A stretch of DNA of 39,481 nucleotides from assembly GCA_964420365.1 (NCBI GenBank), contig CAYQTA010000044.1:1-39481 (forward strand), in the 5' to 3' direction. Position numbers and translations under genes: made by a program. Below the pieces are notes generated by a model, which had not been told where the DNA came from, did no database searches, and saw only the letters and a program-made list of their open reading frames with translations. This DNA comes from JAMOQA01 sp964420365 (GTDB taxonomy: Bacteria; Acidobacteriota; Polarisedimenticolia; J045). This document shows positions 15,543-22,903 of this stretch, in pieces; position 1 is the first letter of the stretch; each line of letters opens with the position of its first letter.

Positions 15543-17495
15543 TCAGTTCCTCCGTTCCCCGTCCGCCGGCGTGCCCGCACCGACCGGTTCGTTCCTTCGC
15601 TCCCGGGCCGGGAGCACGATCTCGAAGCGGGTCCCGAGCCCGGGGTGGGACATCACCTCGATCCGCCCCCCGTGGGCCCGGACGATCCCGTAGGCGACGG
15701 CCAGGCCGAGGCCTGTTCCCTTGCCCGGTGGCTTCGTCGTGAAGAACGGCTCGAAGATCCGCTCCCGGATCTCCGGAGGGATCCCGGGACCGTCGTCCTC
15801 CACCGCCAGGACGGCGTCGCCCCCGGGCGAGGTCCCGGCCCGCACGACCACCTTCCCTCCCGGGCCGGCCGCGTCCGCCGCGTTGAGCACGAGCGCGAGG
15901 ACGACCTGGACGAGCTGGTCCTCGCCCCCGGAAACCTCCGGCACGTCTTCCGCGAGGTCGAGCTCGAGGCGCACGCCGGAGACCTTCGGGTTGTGCCGCA
16001 ACAGGCGCACGGCCCGGCGGGCGATCTCCCTTACGTCGCAGGCTCCCCGCCGCTCCGCCCGCGCCCGGGAGAAGTCCAGCAGCCCCTCGAGGATCTCCTT
16101 GCAGCGGTAGGCCTCCTCCTCGATCACGCCCGCGTCCTCCCGCACTTCCGCGAGTCCATCCGGATCGAGGGGTTCTCGCAGCCGGGCCCGCATCGCCTCG
16201 GCGCACCCGGCGATCGTCGCCAGCGGGTTGTTGATCTCGTGGGCGATCCCGGCGGCGAGGCGGCCGACGGCAGCCATCTTCTCGGTCTGGGCGATCGATC
16301 GCTCGAGGGCCCGCTGCTCGGTCACGTCCCTGGAGAACGTGATGACGTGCGTGACCGTTCCGTCCGGCCCGTGGATCGGGACCTTCTCGACCCGGTAGAT
16401 GCGCGGCGGGCTCGAGGCACGCCCCTCCACCTCGGTCACGCGGGGCTCGCCCGTGCGGAAGACTTCCTCGTACTCCCGGCGCAGCTCCTCGTCCTCCCCG
16501 ATGATCGAGAAGAGGTTCTTCCCCAGCACCTCGCCGCGGGGCCGGCCGAAGGGGCCCTCCTCCCGGTTCCGGTTCCAGACGACGACGCGGAAGGCGCGGT
16601 CGATGGTATGGAGGGAGAGCGGCAGGGCATCGACCACCGCCTGGAAGAGAGCCTGCTGCTCCGCCATCTCCGCCCGGTGCCGACCTCCCTCCCGGTCCCG
16701 CTCGCCGAGGGCCGCGACCACTCCCCCGAGAAGGGCGCCGGCGTCGTAGAGGATGCGAAGATCGTCCTCGGACCAGGCGGGCGAGGAACGCCGCCCGCGG
16801 AAGACCGCCACGGCCCGCTCCCGGCAGACGAGGGGAACCGCGACCAGGCCCTCGGCACCGGGACCCTCGCCCCGGACGGGACGCCGGCCGCGGATCACCT
16901 GCACGTCCAGCTCGTCGAGACGCCCGCCGGGAAGCCTCCGGGTGCCACGATCCGGGTCCCAGGCAAGCCTGGATGCGCACGCCCCCTCGGTCCGCCAGGG
17001 AGACGCGAGCACCAGGATCTCGCCTTCCTCGAGGGCGAGCACCCGCCCGAGACAGGCGAGGAGGTCCTCCGCCAACCCGGGCCGCAGCGGGTCCGCCGCG
17101 ATCCTCCGCGCGATCGACGAGAGCACGATCAGTTCCCGGGCCTGGGAGGCGTGCCGGCGCGCCAGGTTGACGTGCTCGACCGCCCGGCGCGCGATGGCGA
17201 TCCACTCGGGAACGGGCGCGCGGGGCGAGACCACCGCGACGGCCCCGGCCTCGAGGAGCGCGGCCCGCGCTCTCCCGCGCGAACCGGGCAGCACCCCGAT
17301 CACCGCGGCCGCGCCCGCCGCGAGGAGAACCCGCAGTTCGCCGACCGGGTCCGGGGCACGGGGGGACAGGAACACGAGGGCACCCTCCGGGTCGTTCGCG
17401 ACCCGAAGTGCGAGCTCGCGGCGAACGGCGTCCACCCGCCCGCGGGGTACCCCCGCGCCGTGAACGTTCACGGTTCCCAGGAAGGATCCCGGCAC
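15543..17495 (-). CDS. Sensor histidine kinase with receiver-like remnant, GAF and PAS domains
   Basis: 650 residues, no transmembrane segment, so a cytoplasmic sensor. In order: a receiver-like fold without phospho-acceptor (about 30-110), GAF (about 115-265), PAS (about 282-395, VDALPLSLHTIDRAFRVVVWNR), HisKA with H419 in AAGIAHEINNPLATIAG, and HATPase with N box LNAADAA (537-543), DDGPGIP (567-573) and GTGLGLAV (593-600). The HEINNPL box is typical of NtrB-like partners of NtrC regulators. I chose the GTG at 17495, with GAGAGGAG five bases upstream. A TTGTCC-18-CATATT promoter lies just outside it. An ATG at 17603 with AAGGAGG also reads in frame (686 aa), but would put coding sequence over that promoter. 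It shares an operon with the response regulator gene. Confidence 0.93.
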   Translation of the reverse strand: MPGSFLGTVNVHGAGVPRGRVDAVRRELALRVANDPEGALVFLSPRAPDPVGELRVLLAAGAAAVIGVLPGSRGRARAALLEAGAVAVVSPRAPVPEWIAIARRAVEHVNLARRHASQARELIVLSSIARRIAADPLRPGLAEDLLACLGRVLALEEGEILVLASPWRTEGACASRLAWDPDRGTRRLPGGRLDELDVQVIRGRRPVRGEGPGAEGLVAVPLVCRERAVAVFRGRRSSPAWSEDDLRILYDAGALLGGVVAALGERDREGGRHRAEMAEQQALFQAVVDALPLSLHTIDRAFRVVVWNRNREEGPFGRPRGEVLGKNLFSIIGEDEELRREYEEVFRTGEPRVTEVEGRASSPPRIYRVEKVPIHGPDGTVTHVITFSRDVTEQRALERSIAQTEKMAAVGRLAAGIAHEINNPLATIAGCAEAMRARLREPLDPDGLAEVREDAGVIEEEAYRCKEILEGLLDFSRARAERRGACDVREIARRAVRLLRHNPKVSGVRLELDLAEDVPEVSGGEDQLVQVVLALVLNAADAAGPGGKVVVRAGTSPGGDAVLAVEDDGPGIPPEIRERIFEPFFTTKPPGKGTGLGLAVAYGIVRAHGGRIEVMSHPGLGTRFEIVLPARERRNEPVGAGTPADGERRN

Positions 17496-17534
17496 GGCAT
17501 CTCCTCTCCCGGGCACGAACCCCCGCCGCCGCGG

Positions 17535-17564
17535 AATATGGGTTCCCGGGCCGCCATCGGACAA
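17535..17564 (-). promoter_or_regulatory. Sigma-70-type promoter of the kinase-regulator operon
   Basis: On the minus strand TTGTCC (plus 17559-17564), 18 bases, CATATT (plus 17535-17540). The AT-rich -10 is conspicuous in this GC-rich sequence. The predicted start near 17528 leaves a leader of about 33 bases to the GTG at 17495. The -35 coincides with one of the CGGACA repeats. Confidence 0.55.
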
Positions 17565-17584
17565 CTCGACCGGATCCCGGACAG
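17558..17584. promoter_or_regulatory. CGGACA direct repeats, candidate activator sites
   Basis: CGGACA occurs at 17558-17563 and again at 17578-17583 (second copy as CCGGACAG, 17577-17584), exactly 20 bases apart, about two helical turns. They lie 100-128 bases upstream of the -24 box at 17685, the usual place for sites of an NtrC-type activator. The same 8-mer forms the palindrome at 38771. Confidence 0.4.
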
Positions 17585-17683
17585 ACGACGACCGGCCGGT
17601 CATCCGGTCCACCTCCTTCCGGACGCGGTTCGCCGGGCGGTCTCCGGAAGGCTCCGCGAACGTTCTCCCTTTTTCGTCGCCGA

Positions 17684-17699
17684 TGGCACGACCCCTGCT
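17684..17699 (+). promoter_or_regulatory. Sigma-54 (-24/-12) promoter of the HD-GYP/GGDEF gene
   Basis: TGGCACGACCCCTGCT: GG at 17685-17686 and GC at 17697-17698, exactly 10 bases between, with the flanking TGGCACG identical to the consensus. The predicted start near 17710 is only about 7 bases before the ATG at 17717. The divergent neighbour operon encodes a sigma-54 activator. Confidence 0.75.
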
Positions 17700-17716
17700 T
17701 TCCCACGGGTGGACCC

Positions 17717-20146
17717 ATGCGTACCGGGCAACAGAGGGACGGTCTCCTCATCGGGCTCTACGGGCTCGTGGCGGTCCCCGTGCTCGCGCTCGCCCTCGCC
17801 GATATCGCCCATCTCCCGCCGGGCAGCCTCTGGATCGTCTCCGGGATCGCCCTCCTGCTCGGACTCGCCGGCTCCTTCACCGTGCGCCTCCCCGGGACGC
17901 GGGCCTGGTTCTCCCTCGCGGAGCCGGCCATCTTCACCGCGCTGCTCCTCGGCGGCCCGGGTGCCGCCATCCTGCTCGGCGTCGCCGACGGGATTTCCGG
18001 GACCCTTCGCGCCCGCCGCCGCCTGCGCACCGGGCTCGCCTCGACGGCCGTGGTCGTCCTGGCGGCCGCCGGGGGCGCGGGCACCTTCGACCTGCTCGCC
18101 CCGCGGCCGGCGGCGGACGGGTCGCTGCACGTGCCGGCCCTCGGCGGGGCCCTGGTCTTCGCTGCCCTCGTCCAGTACGCGCTGAACGCGGCCCTCGTCT
18201 CGCTCCTGGACGCGGCCCGCGAGGAAATCTCTCCCCTCCTGGCCTGGCGGGAGCGGTACCTCTGGGCGCTCCCGAGCTTTCCGGCATCGGCCTGTTTCGC
18301 CCTCGGCGCCTTCATCGCCGAGCGGACCTTCGGGCCGATCGCCCTCTTCCTCGGCGTTCCCGTCCTGGTCCTGCTCTACCTCCTGTACTGGTCCCACACG
18401 CGGCGCCTCGCGGAGCACCGGGCCCACCTGGAGAAGCTCCAGCGCCTTCACGAGCAGACGTTGGACGCCTTCTCCCTGGCGATCGACGCGCGGAACCCGG
18501 CGGCGCGTGGCCACGCGCGCCGCGTCCAGGCGTATGCCCGGCTGCTCGGCCGGCTCGTGATGGAACACGACCCGGGGCTGGCCGGGGAGAACGACGGCCC
18601 CCTCGACGACGCCTTCCTCGAGGCGCTGGGCAACGCGGCCCTCCTCCACGACATCGGGAAGCTGGGCCTGCCGGACCACGCGCTCCGGGAGTCGGAATGG
18701 GCGCCCGGCCACCGGGCCCGGGTCCGGGAGCACCCGGCCCTCGGGGCGGCGATGCTCGCGGGGTTCCAGGATCCCCGCCCGATCGCGCCGATGGTGCGCC
18801 ACCACCACGAGCGCTGGGACGGGAACGGTTACCCGGACGGGCTGGTCGGCCGGAAGATTCCCCTCGGGGCGCGGATCATCGCCCTCGCGGACGCGCTCGA
18901 CTGGGCGTACCGCTCCCGGCCGGACGGCAGCTACCCCTCGCTCTCCACCCTGACCCGGATGGTGGCCCAGGGCGCGGGCACCCGCTTCGACCCCCGCCTG
19001 GCCGACCTGTACTGCGCCCACGCCGAGGAGCTGGAACGGGCGCTGGCGGAACAGGAGACGACCACGACATCTCCCACCGGGACAACGAAGGGAGACGAGG
19101 AGTTCTTCGCCAACGTGCGCGCCGCCCAGGAAGAGGCCGACTTCATCCTCCACCTGGCGCGCCGCCTCGGCGAGACGATCCACCTGGAGCAGGTGCTGGA
19201 CGTCGTCGCCGAGGAACTGCTGACCCAGATCCCGGCGGACGCCTGTGTCATCTACCTGCCGGACCGGCTGGGCGGACGCCTCGAGCCGCGCGCCGTTCAC
19301 GGGGGCACCCCGGGCCTGCCCGCCGAGCTGATCCGCGTGCTCGGCCGGGATCGCTTCTCCCGCGGAGAGGGCAACATCGGCTGGGTCCACGAGACCGGCC
19401 AGCCCCTCCTCGAGGTCGACCCGCGCATCGACCTCGGGGACGCCGCGAACCTCACCGATCCGCCGTTGCGGACCGCCGCCGTGCTGCCGGTGCCCGGCGA
19501 TCCCGGCCATCCGCCGGTGGCCGTCATTGCGTTCTACTCCCGGGAACCGGGGGCCTTCCGCCACGACCACTGGGACATCTTCCGCTCGGTGGCACCCCGG
19601 ATCGCCCGGGCGATCGGCAACGCCGTCCTCTACGAGGAGACCCGCGCCACCAGCATGACCGACGCCCTGACCGGGCTCCCGAACAGCCGTTACCTGTACT
19701 CCCAGCTGGAGAAGGAAATCGCCCGCGTCACCCGGAAGGGCCTGCCGCTCGCCGTCGTCGTCATGGACCTCGACGGGTTCAAGCCGGTCAACGACACGTA
19801 CGGTCACCAGGCGGGCGACTACGTGCTCCAGCGGGTGGCGGAGCTGCTCCGCGACACGTTCCGCTCGGGCGACACGGTCTGCCGCTACGCGGGCGACGAG
19901 TTCGTCGCGATCCTCCCCGAGACGACCCCCGAGGAGGCGCGCCGGATCGTCGAGCGCGTGCAGGAGCGGGTGGGCTCGACGCCGATCCGGCTTCCTTCCG
20001 GGGAGGAGGTCCGGGTGGGAGTCTCCGCCGGCCGATCCTGCTTCCCGCTGGACGGCAGCACCCTCGAGGAACTGATCCACCGGGCGGACAAGGAGATGTA
20101 CCGGGACAAGGCCCGTCGCCATGCCGCGGGAGCCCCGTCCCGCTGA
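17717..20146 (+). CDS. Membrane protein with HD-GYP, GAF and GGDEF domains (c-di-GMP turnover)
   Basis: 809 residues. The N-terminus (about 8-228) has six or so hydrophobic segments and acts as a membrane sensor. The HD-GYP phosphodiesterase domain (about 245-435) has HD at 311-312 (ALLHDIGKLGLPDH), HHHERWDGNGYPDG (362-375) and IIALADALDW. A GAF domain spans about 480-635. The GGDEF domain (about 645-800) has MDLDGFKPVNDTYGHQAGD, active-site AGDEF (725-729) and an RSGD inhibitory site (716-719) five residues before it. The active site starts with A instead of G; AGDEF enzymes are known to be active. Both making and breaking of c-di-GMP are thus possible in one chain. It is controlled by a sigma-54 promoter and abuts the convergent Kdo-kinase-like gene with no spare base. 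Confidence 0.93.
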   Translation: MRTGQQRDGLLIGLYGLVAVPVLALALADIAHLPPGSLWIVSGIALLLGLAGSFTVRLPGTRAWFSLAEPAIFTALLLGGPGAAILLGVADGISGTLRARRRLRTGLASTAVVVLAAAGGAGTFDLLAPRPAADGSLHVPALGGALVFAALVQYALNAALVSLLDAAREEISPLLAWRERYLWALPSFPASACFALGAFIAERTFGPIALFLGVPVLVLLYLLYWSHTRRLAEHRAHLEKLQRLHEQTLDAFSLAIDARNPAARGHARRVQAYARLLGRLVMEHDPGLAGENDGPLDDAFLEALGNAALLHDIGKLGLPDHALRESEWAPGHRARVREHPALGAAMLAGFQDPRPIAPMVRHHHERWDGNGYPDGLVGRKIPLGARIIALADALDWAYRSRPDGSYPSLSTLTRMVAQGAGTRFDPRLADLYCAHAEELERALAEQETTTTSPTGTTKGDEEFFANVRAAQEEADFILHLARRLGETIHLEQVLDVVAEELLTQIPADACVIYLPDRLGGRLEPRAVHGGTPGLPAELIRVLGRDRFSRGEGNIGWVHETGQPLLEVDPRIDLGDAANLTDPPLRTAAVLPVPGDPGHPPVAVIAFYSREPGAFRHDHWDIFRSVAPRIARAIGNAVLYEETRATSMTDALTGLPNSRYLYSQLEKEIARVTRKGLPLAVVVMDLDGFKPVNDTYGHQAGDYVLQRVAELLRDTFRSGDTVCRYAGDEFVAILPETTPEEARRIVERVQERVGSTPIRLPSGEEVRVGVSAGRSCFPLDGSTLEELIHRADKEMYRDKARRHAAGAPSR

Positions 20147-20854
20147 TCAGTTCCCCGCCGGCGGCTCCCCGCCCACGACCTTGCGATACGACCGGGCCAG
20201 CCGCCGCCGCCCGGCGGAGCGCAGGCCCTCTCCCAGCGGGCCGGGCAGGAGCCGCGCCCGGTCCAGGTCGACCAGCCAGAGCGCGTAACGGTCTCCGTCC
20301 CGCCGCGCCAGCAGGTTCCCCAGGTTGAGATCCGGGTGCAGGAGGCCGGCGTCGTGGAACCGATCGACCAGGGCGAGGGCCGCGGCCCAGAGCCGGGCCG
20401 CCGCCTCCCGCTCCCCGGCCAGCAACCCGGTGAACCAGCGGGCCAGGTCGGGCGCATCCGGGACGTAACGGGCCATGCCGAAGGCCCGGAGCAGCGGGGG
20501 ACGTCCCACCAGGACGACCGCCCGCACCTCGCCGACCGGCAGGCCGAGCTCGCGGAGCCGGGCACCGACCGCCAGCTCCCGGAGGAACCTCCCCGCGCCC
20601 GCGTACATCTCCCTGTTGACACGGGCGAGCGCTCCCCCCCGCAGGTACTGCTTGACGAGCACCCGTTCTCCGTCCGCCAGTTCGACGACCGCCCGGGGGC
20701 CGCGGCCCGTTCCCGGGCCGGGCGGCCGATCGCGCAACAGGTCCTCCGGTCGGGCGAGGCCCGCCTCGAGGAGACGGGGCAGGAGATCCGGCGGCGCGAC
20801 GATTCGCCGGCCATCCCCGGCGGCATGAACGACGAGACCCGGGGGAACGCGCAC
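20147..20854 (-). CDS. 3-deoxy-D-manno-octulosonic acid kinase-like protein (KdkA/WaaP family)
   Basis: 235 residues with an atypical protein-kinase fold. Visible are the VLVKQYLRGG segment with the ATP-binding lysine, FLRELAVGARLRELGLPV (helix C glutamate), the catalytic loop LLHPDLNLGNLLA and the metal-binding LVDLDRARL (DFG equivalent). This matches KdkA, which phosphorylates Kdo in the LPS inner core, better than the longer WaaP. The GTG at 20854 has GGAGG six bases upstream. It is the last gene of the tatB-tatC-glycosyltransferase operon, one base after the glycosyltransferase stop. Its own stop (TGA inside TGATCA, shared with the opposing gene) abuts the HD-GYP gene. Confidence 0.85.
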   Translation of the reverse strand: MRVPPGLVVHAAGDGRRIVAPPDLLPRLLEAGLARPEDLLRDRPPGPGTGRGPRAVVELADGERVLVKQYLRGGALARVNREMYAGAGRFLRELAVGARLRELGLPVGEVRAVVLVGRPPLLRAFGMARYVPDAPDLARWFTGLLAGEREAAARLWAAALALVDRFHDAGLLHPDLNLGNLLARRDGDRYALWLVDLDRARLLPGPLGEGLRSAGRRRLARSYRKVVGGEPPAGN

Positions 20855-20855
20855 G

Positions 20856-21641
20856 TCAGTCCTCCCGCGGCTCGTCTTTCCGCTCCCGGAGCGTCATTTC
20901 CCAGAGGCGCGCGTGCTTGAGGTACGTGCTGCACGTGGCGAGGAGCGCGAGCACCAGCCCGTGTCCGCCGTCGAGGAAGCCGCGCCGCAGCACGTACATC
21001 TTCAGGAAGCGGGCAACCGCGTGCCCGAGCACGCCGGCGGCCCCGGTGCGGCGTCCCTTCGCGAACGCCTGCTCCGCCCACCAGCGCGCGTAGCGATCGA
21101 CCTTGGGCCAGTACTGGTCGAACGAGCGGAACGTGTCGTGAACCAGGGGATGACGCAGTACCGGGAGCGGGCCCGGCAGGTCGATCTCCTCGTGGACCAG
21201 CCGGTCATCGTAGCGAGCCCGGTCCCGGTGCACGAGCCGGATGACCTTGTCGGTCTCCCACCCGCCGTGGAGCATCGGGCGCCCGAGGAACAGGTTCACC
21301 CGCCGGATCCAGTGGCCGTCCGCCACCGGCCCACGCGCGAGCAGCTCGCGGACCTCCCGGGCCAGCCCCGGGGTCACCCGCTCGTCGGCGTCCAGGATCA
21401 GCACCCACTCGTGGGCGCACCGGGGAAGGGCCCAGTTCTTCTGCCGGGCCGGGCTCTCGTAGGGATGCTCGAGAACCCGCGCCCCGTGCTCGCGGGCGAT
21501 CTCGCGCGTCCGATCGGTGCTCCCCGAGTCCACGACGAGGATCTCGTCCGCCCAGTCCACCGACGCGAGGCAGCCGGGCAGCGTCGCCTCCTCGTTGAAC
21601 GTCGTCACGAGGACGCTCAGGGGCCGGCGGTCCCCGCTCAT
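20856..21641 (-). CDS. Glycosyltransferase family 2 (WaaE/KdtX-like LPS core enzyme)
   Basis: 261 residues, GT-A fold, cytoplasmic face of the inner membrane. N-terminal LSVLVTTFNEEATLPGCLASV, then WADEILVVDSGSTDRTREIA, PARQKNWAL and the metal-binding LILDADERV. The HEEIDLPG segment and the C-terminal helices with LKMYVLRRGFLDGGHG are typical of the WaaE/KdtX subgroup, which adds glucose or another sugar to inner-core heptose. The donor and acceptor here are unknown. The ATG at 21641 overlaps the tatC stop (ATGA). It is followed after one base by the Kdo-kinase-like gene, so two core-modifying enzymes are co-translated with Tat components. Confidence 0.9.
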   Translation of the reverse strand: MSGDRRPLSVLVTTFNEEATLPGCLASVDWADEILVVDSGSTDRTREIAREHGARVLEHPYESPARQKNWALPRCAHEWVLILDADERVTPGLAREVRELLARGPVADGHWIRRVNLFLGRPMLHGGWETDKVIRLVHRDRARYDDRLVHEEIDLPGPLPVLRHPLVHDTFRSFDQYWPKVDRYARWWAEQAFAKGRRTGAAGVLGHAVARFLKMYVLRRGFLDGGHGLVLALLATCSTYLKHARLWEMTLRERKDEPRED

Positions 21642-22453
21642 CCCCGCGGGCTCCTCTCCCGGCGCTCCGCCCGCCGTTCCCGGGCCAGCGGGTCGGCGAG
21701 GAAGGCGACCAGGATGCTGACCAGGTAGAGGACGATCATCGGCGCGGCGAACAGTGACATGGTCAGGACGTCGGGGGTCGGCGTGATCACCGCCGCAACG
21801 ACGAAGCAGACGAAGATCGCCACGTCCAGCTTCCGCCACAGGAACCGGGCGGAGACGAGGCCCAGGCGCGCGAGGGCGAAGACGACGAGGGGCATCTCGA
21901 ACACGGCACCGAGCCCGAGCAGCAGCTTCGCCGCGAAGGAGAAGGCGTAGTCGACCGTGACGTGGAACTCGAAGTTCTCCCCCTGCGAGGCGAGGAAGTC
22001 CACGGCCGCCGGCATCGCGATCCAGTAGCAGAAGGCCGCGCCGGCGAGAAACAGCGTCGTTCCCACGGCCATCACCGGGAGGACCCATCTCCGCTCCCGC
22101 GGGTAGAGTCCCGGGGAAACGAATGCCCAGAGCTGCCAGAAAAAGACCGGCAGGGCAACGAAGATCCCCCCGACGAACGACGCCTTGACCTTCGCCATGA
22201 ACGCCTCCGCCGGGCGGATCACCGCGAGGGGGCCCATCGCGTCCGCCACCGGGCCGAGGAGGAAGGCGAGGATCTCGTCGGAAACGAACCAGCAGAGCGC
22301 GAGACCGACGAGGGCCGCGACGAAGCAGAACAGCAGGCGCCGGCGAAGCTCGTCGAGGTGCTCGAGAAACGACATCCGGGGGCCGCCGTCCCCGGCCGGT
22401 TCGCCGGGACCGCCCGTCCCTTCCTCCCGGACCGGCTCCTCGACCCGGGTCAC
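21638..22453 (-). CDS. tatC: Sec-independent protein translocase TatC
   Basis: The central receptor of twin-arginine export. 271 residues with six transmembrane segments. MSFLEHLDELRRRLLFC near residue 27 is the conserved cytoplasmic N-terminus that binds the twin-arginine signal. FWQLWAFVSPGLYPRERRW (first cytoplasmic loop and SPGLY motif) and the late VAAVITPTPDVLTMSLFAAPMIVLYLVSI are equally diagnostic. It has an unusual 26-residue acidic N-terminal extension; the GTG at 22453 overlaps the tatB stop and is preceded by GGAGG. An internal ATG at residue 27 would give the standard family start. Operon: tatB-tatC-glycosyltransferase-Kdo kinase. Confidence 0.96.
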   Translation of the reverse strand: MTRVEEPVREEGTGGPGEPAGDGGPRMSFLEHLDELRRRLLFCFVAALVGLALCWFVSDEILAFLLGPVADAMGPLAVIRPAEAFMAKVKASFVGGIFVALPVFFWQLWAFVSPGLYPRERRWVLPVMAVGTTLFLAGAAFCYWIAMPAAVDFLASQGENFEFHVTVDYAFSFAAKLLLGLGAVFEMPLVVFALARLGLVSARFLWRKLDVAIFVCFVVAAVITPTPDVLTMSLFAAPMIVLYLVSILVAFLADPLARERRAERRERSPRG

Positions 22454-22812
22454 GGGCCGTCCTCCCCTTCCGGCCCGGGATCCCGCCCCGCCTCGCCCGG
22501 CGCGGACTCCTCGGAGCGGGCCTCGCGCAACCGCCGCGTCGGGTCGGCGTACGGCGGCGGGCCGAAGCCGGCAAGGTCACGGGCCACTCCCTTGGCCTCC
22601 CGCCCCAGGTCCCGGACCTCCGCGGCCGCCCGGCGGACCTCCTCGAGGGCCGCTTCCCGCTCGATCGTGCCCTGCACGTCCCGGAGGGCCCGGCGCATCT
22701 GGGCGACGAACGCCCCCACCTGCCGCCCGATCTGGGGCAGCCGACGCGGGCCGAAGATCAGCAGGCCCAGCAGGATGATGAACAGGAGTTCCGGTCCGCC
22801 GATGTCGAACAT
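22450..22812 (-). CDS. tatB: Tat translocase subunit TatB (TatA/B family)
   Basis: 120 residues. It begins MFDIGGPELLFIILLGLLIFGPRRLPQIGRQVGAF: a short periplasmic N-terminus, one transmembrane helix, the FGP hinge and an amphipathic helix. The cytoplasmic part continues as a long charged helix (REAALEEVRRAAAEVRDLGREA), and the tail is acidic and proline-rich. The GPEL start (E near position 8) and the length favour TatB over TatA. A separate TatA may be elsewhere, or this protein may serve both roles. It is first in its operon and divergent from the ctpA-like gene. Confidence 0.9.
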   Translation of the reverse strand: MFDIGGPELLFIILLGLLIFGPRRLPQIGRQVGAFVAQMRRALRDVQGTIEREAALEEVRRAAAEVRDLGREAKGVARDLAGFGPPPYADPTRRLREARSEESAPGEAGRDPGPEGEDGP

Positions 22813-22822
22813 CTCGCCCGCG

Positions 22823-22828
22823 AGTCTA
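22823..22828 (-). promoter_or_regulatory. Weak -10-like element (TAGACT) before tatB
   Basis: On the minus strand TAGACT ends 10 bases before the tatB ATG at 22812. It fits the TANNNT form of the other short-leader elements but is the weakest of them. No -35 is seen. Confidence 0.25.
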
Positions 22829-22890
22829 CACCTTCCGGCCGGTGTTTCACGCATGCCGCGCGGGGGCGGGCAACCGGGGCCGCCGGTCCC

Positions 22891-22896
22891 TATACT
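22891..22896 (+). promoter_or_regulatory. -10 element (TATACT) before the ctpA-like gene
   Basis: TATACT lies 7 bases before the ATG at 22904, a one-mismatch match to TATAAT in otherwise GC-only sequence. No -35 is visible at the right spacing, and there is no Shine-Dalgarno. Transcription is expected to start at the A of the ATG. Confidence 0.5.
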
Positions 22897-22903
22897 CTGC
22901 CCC

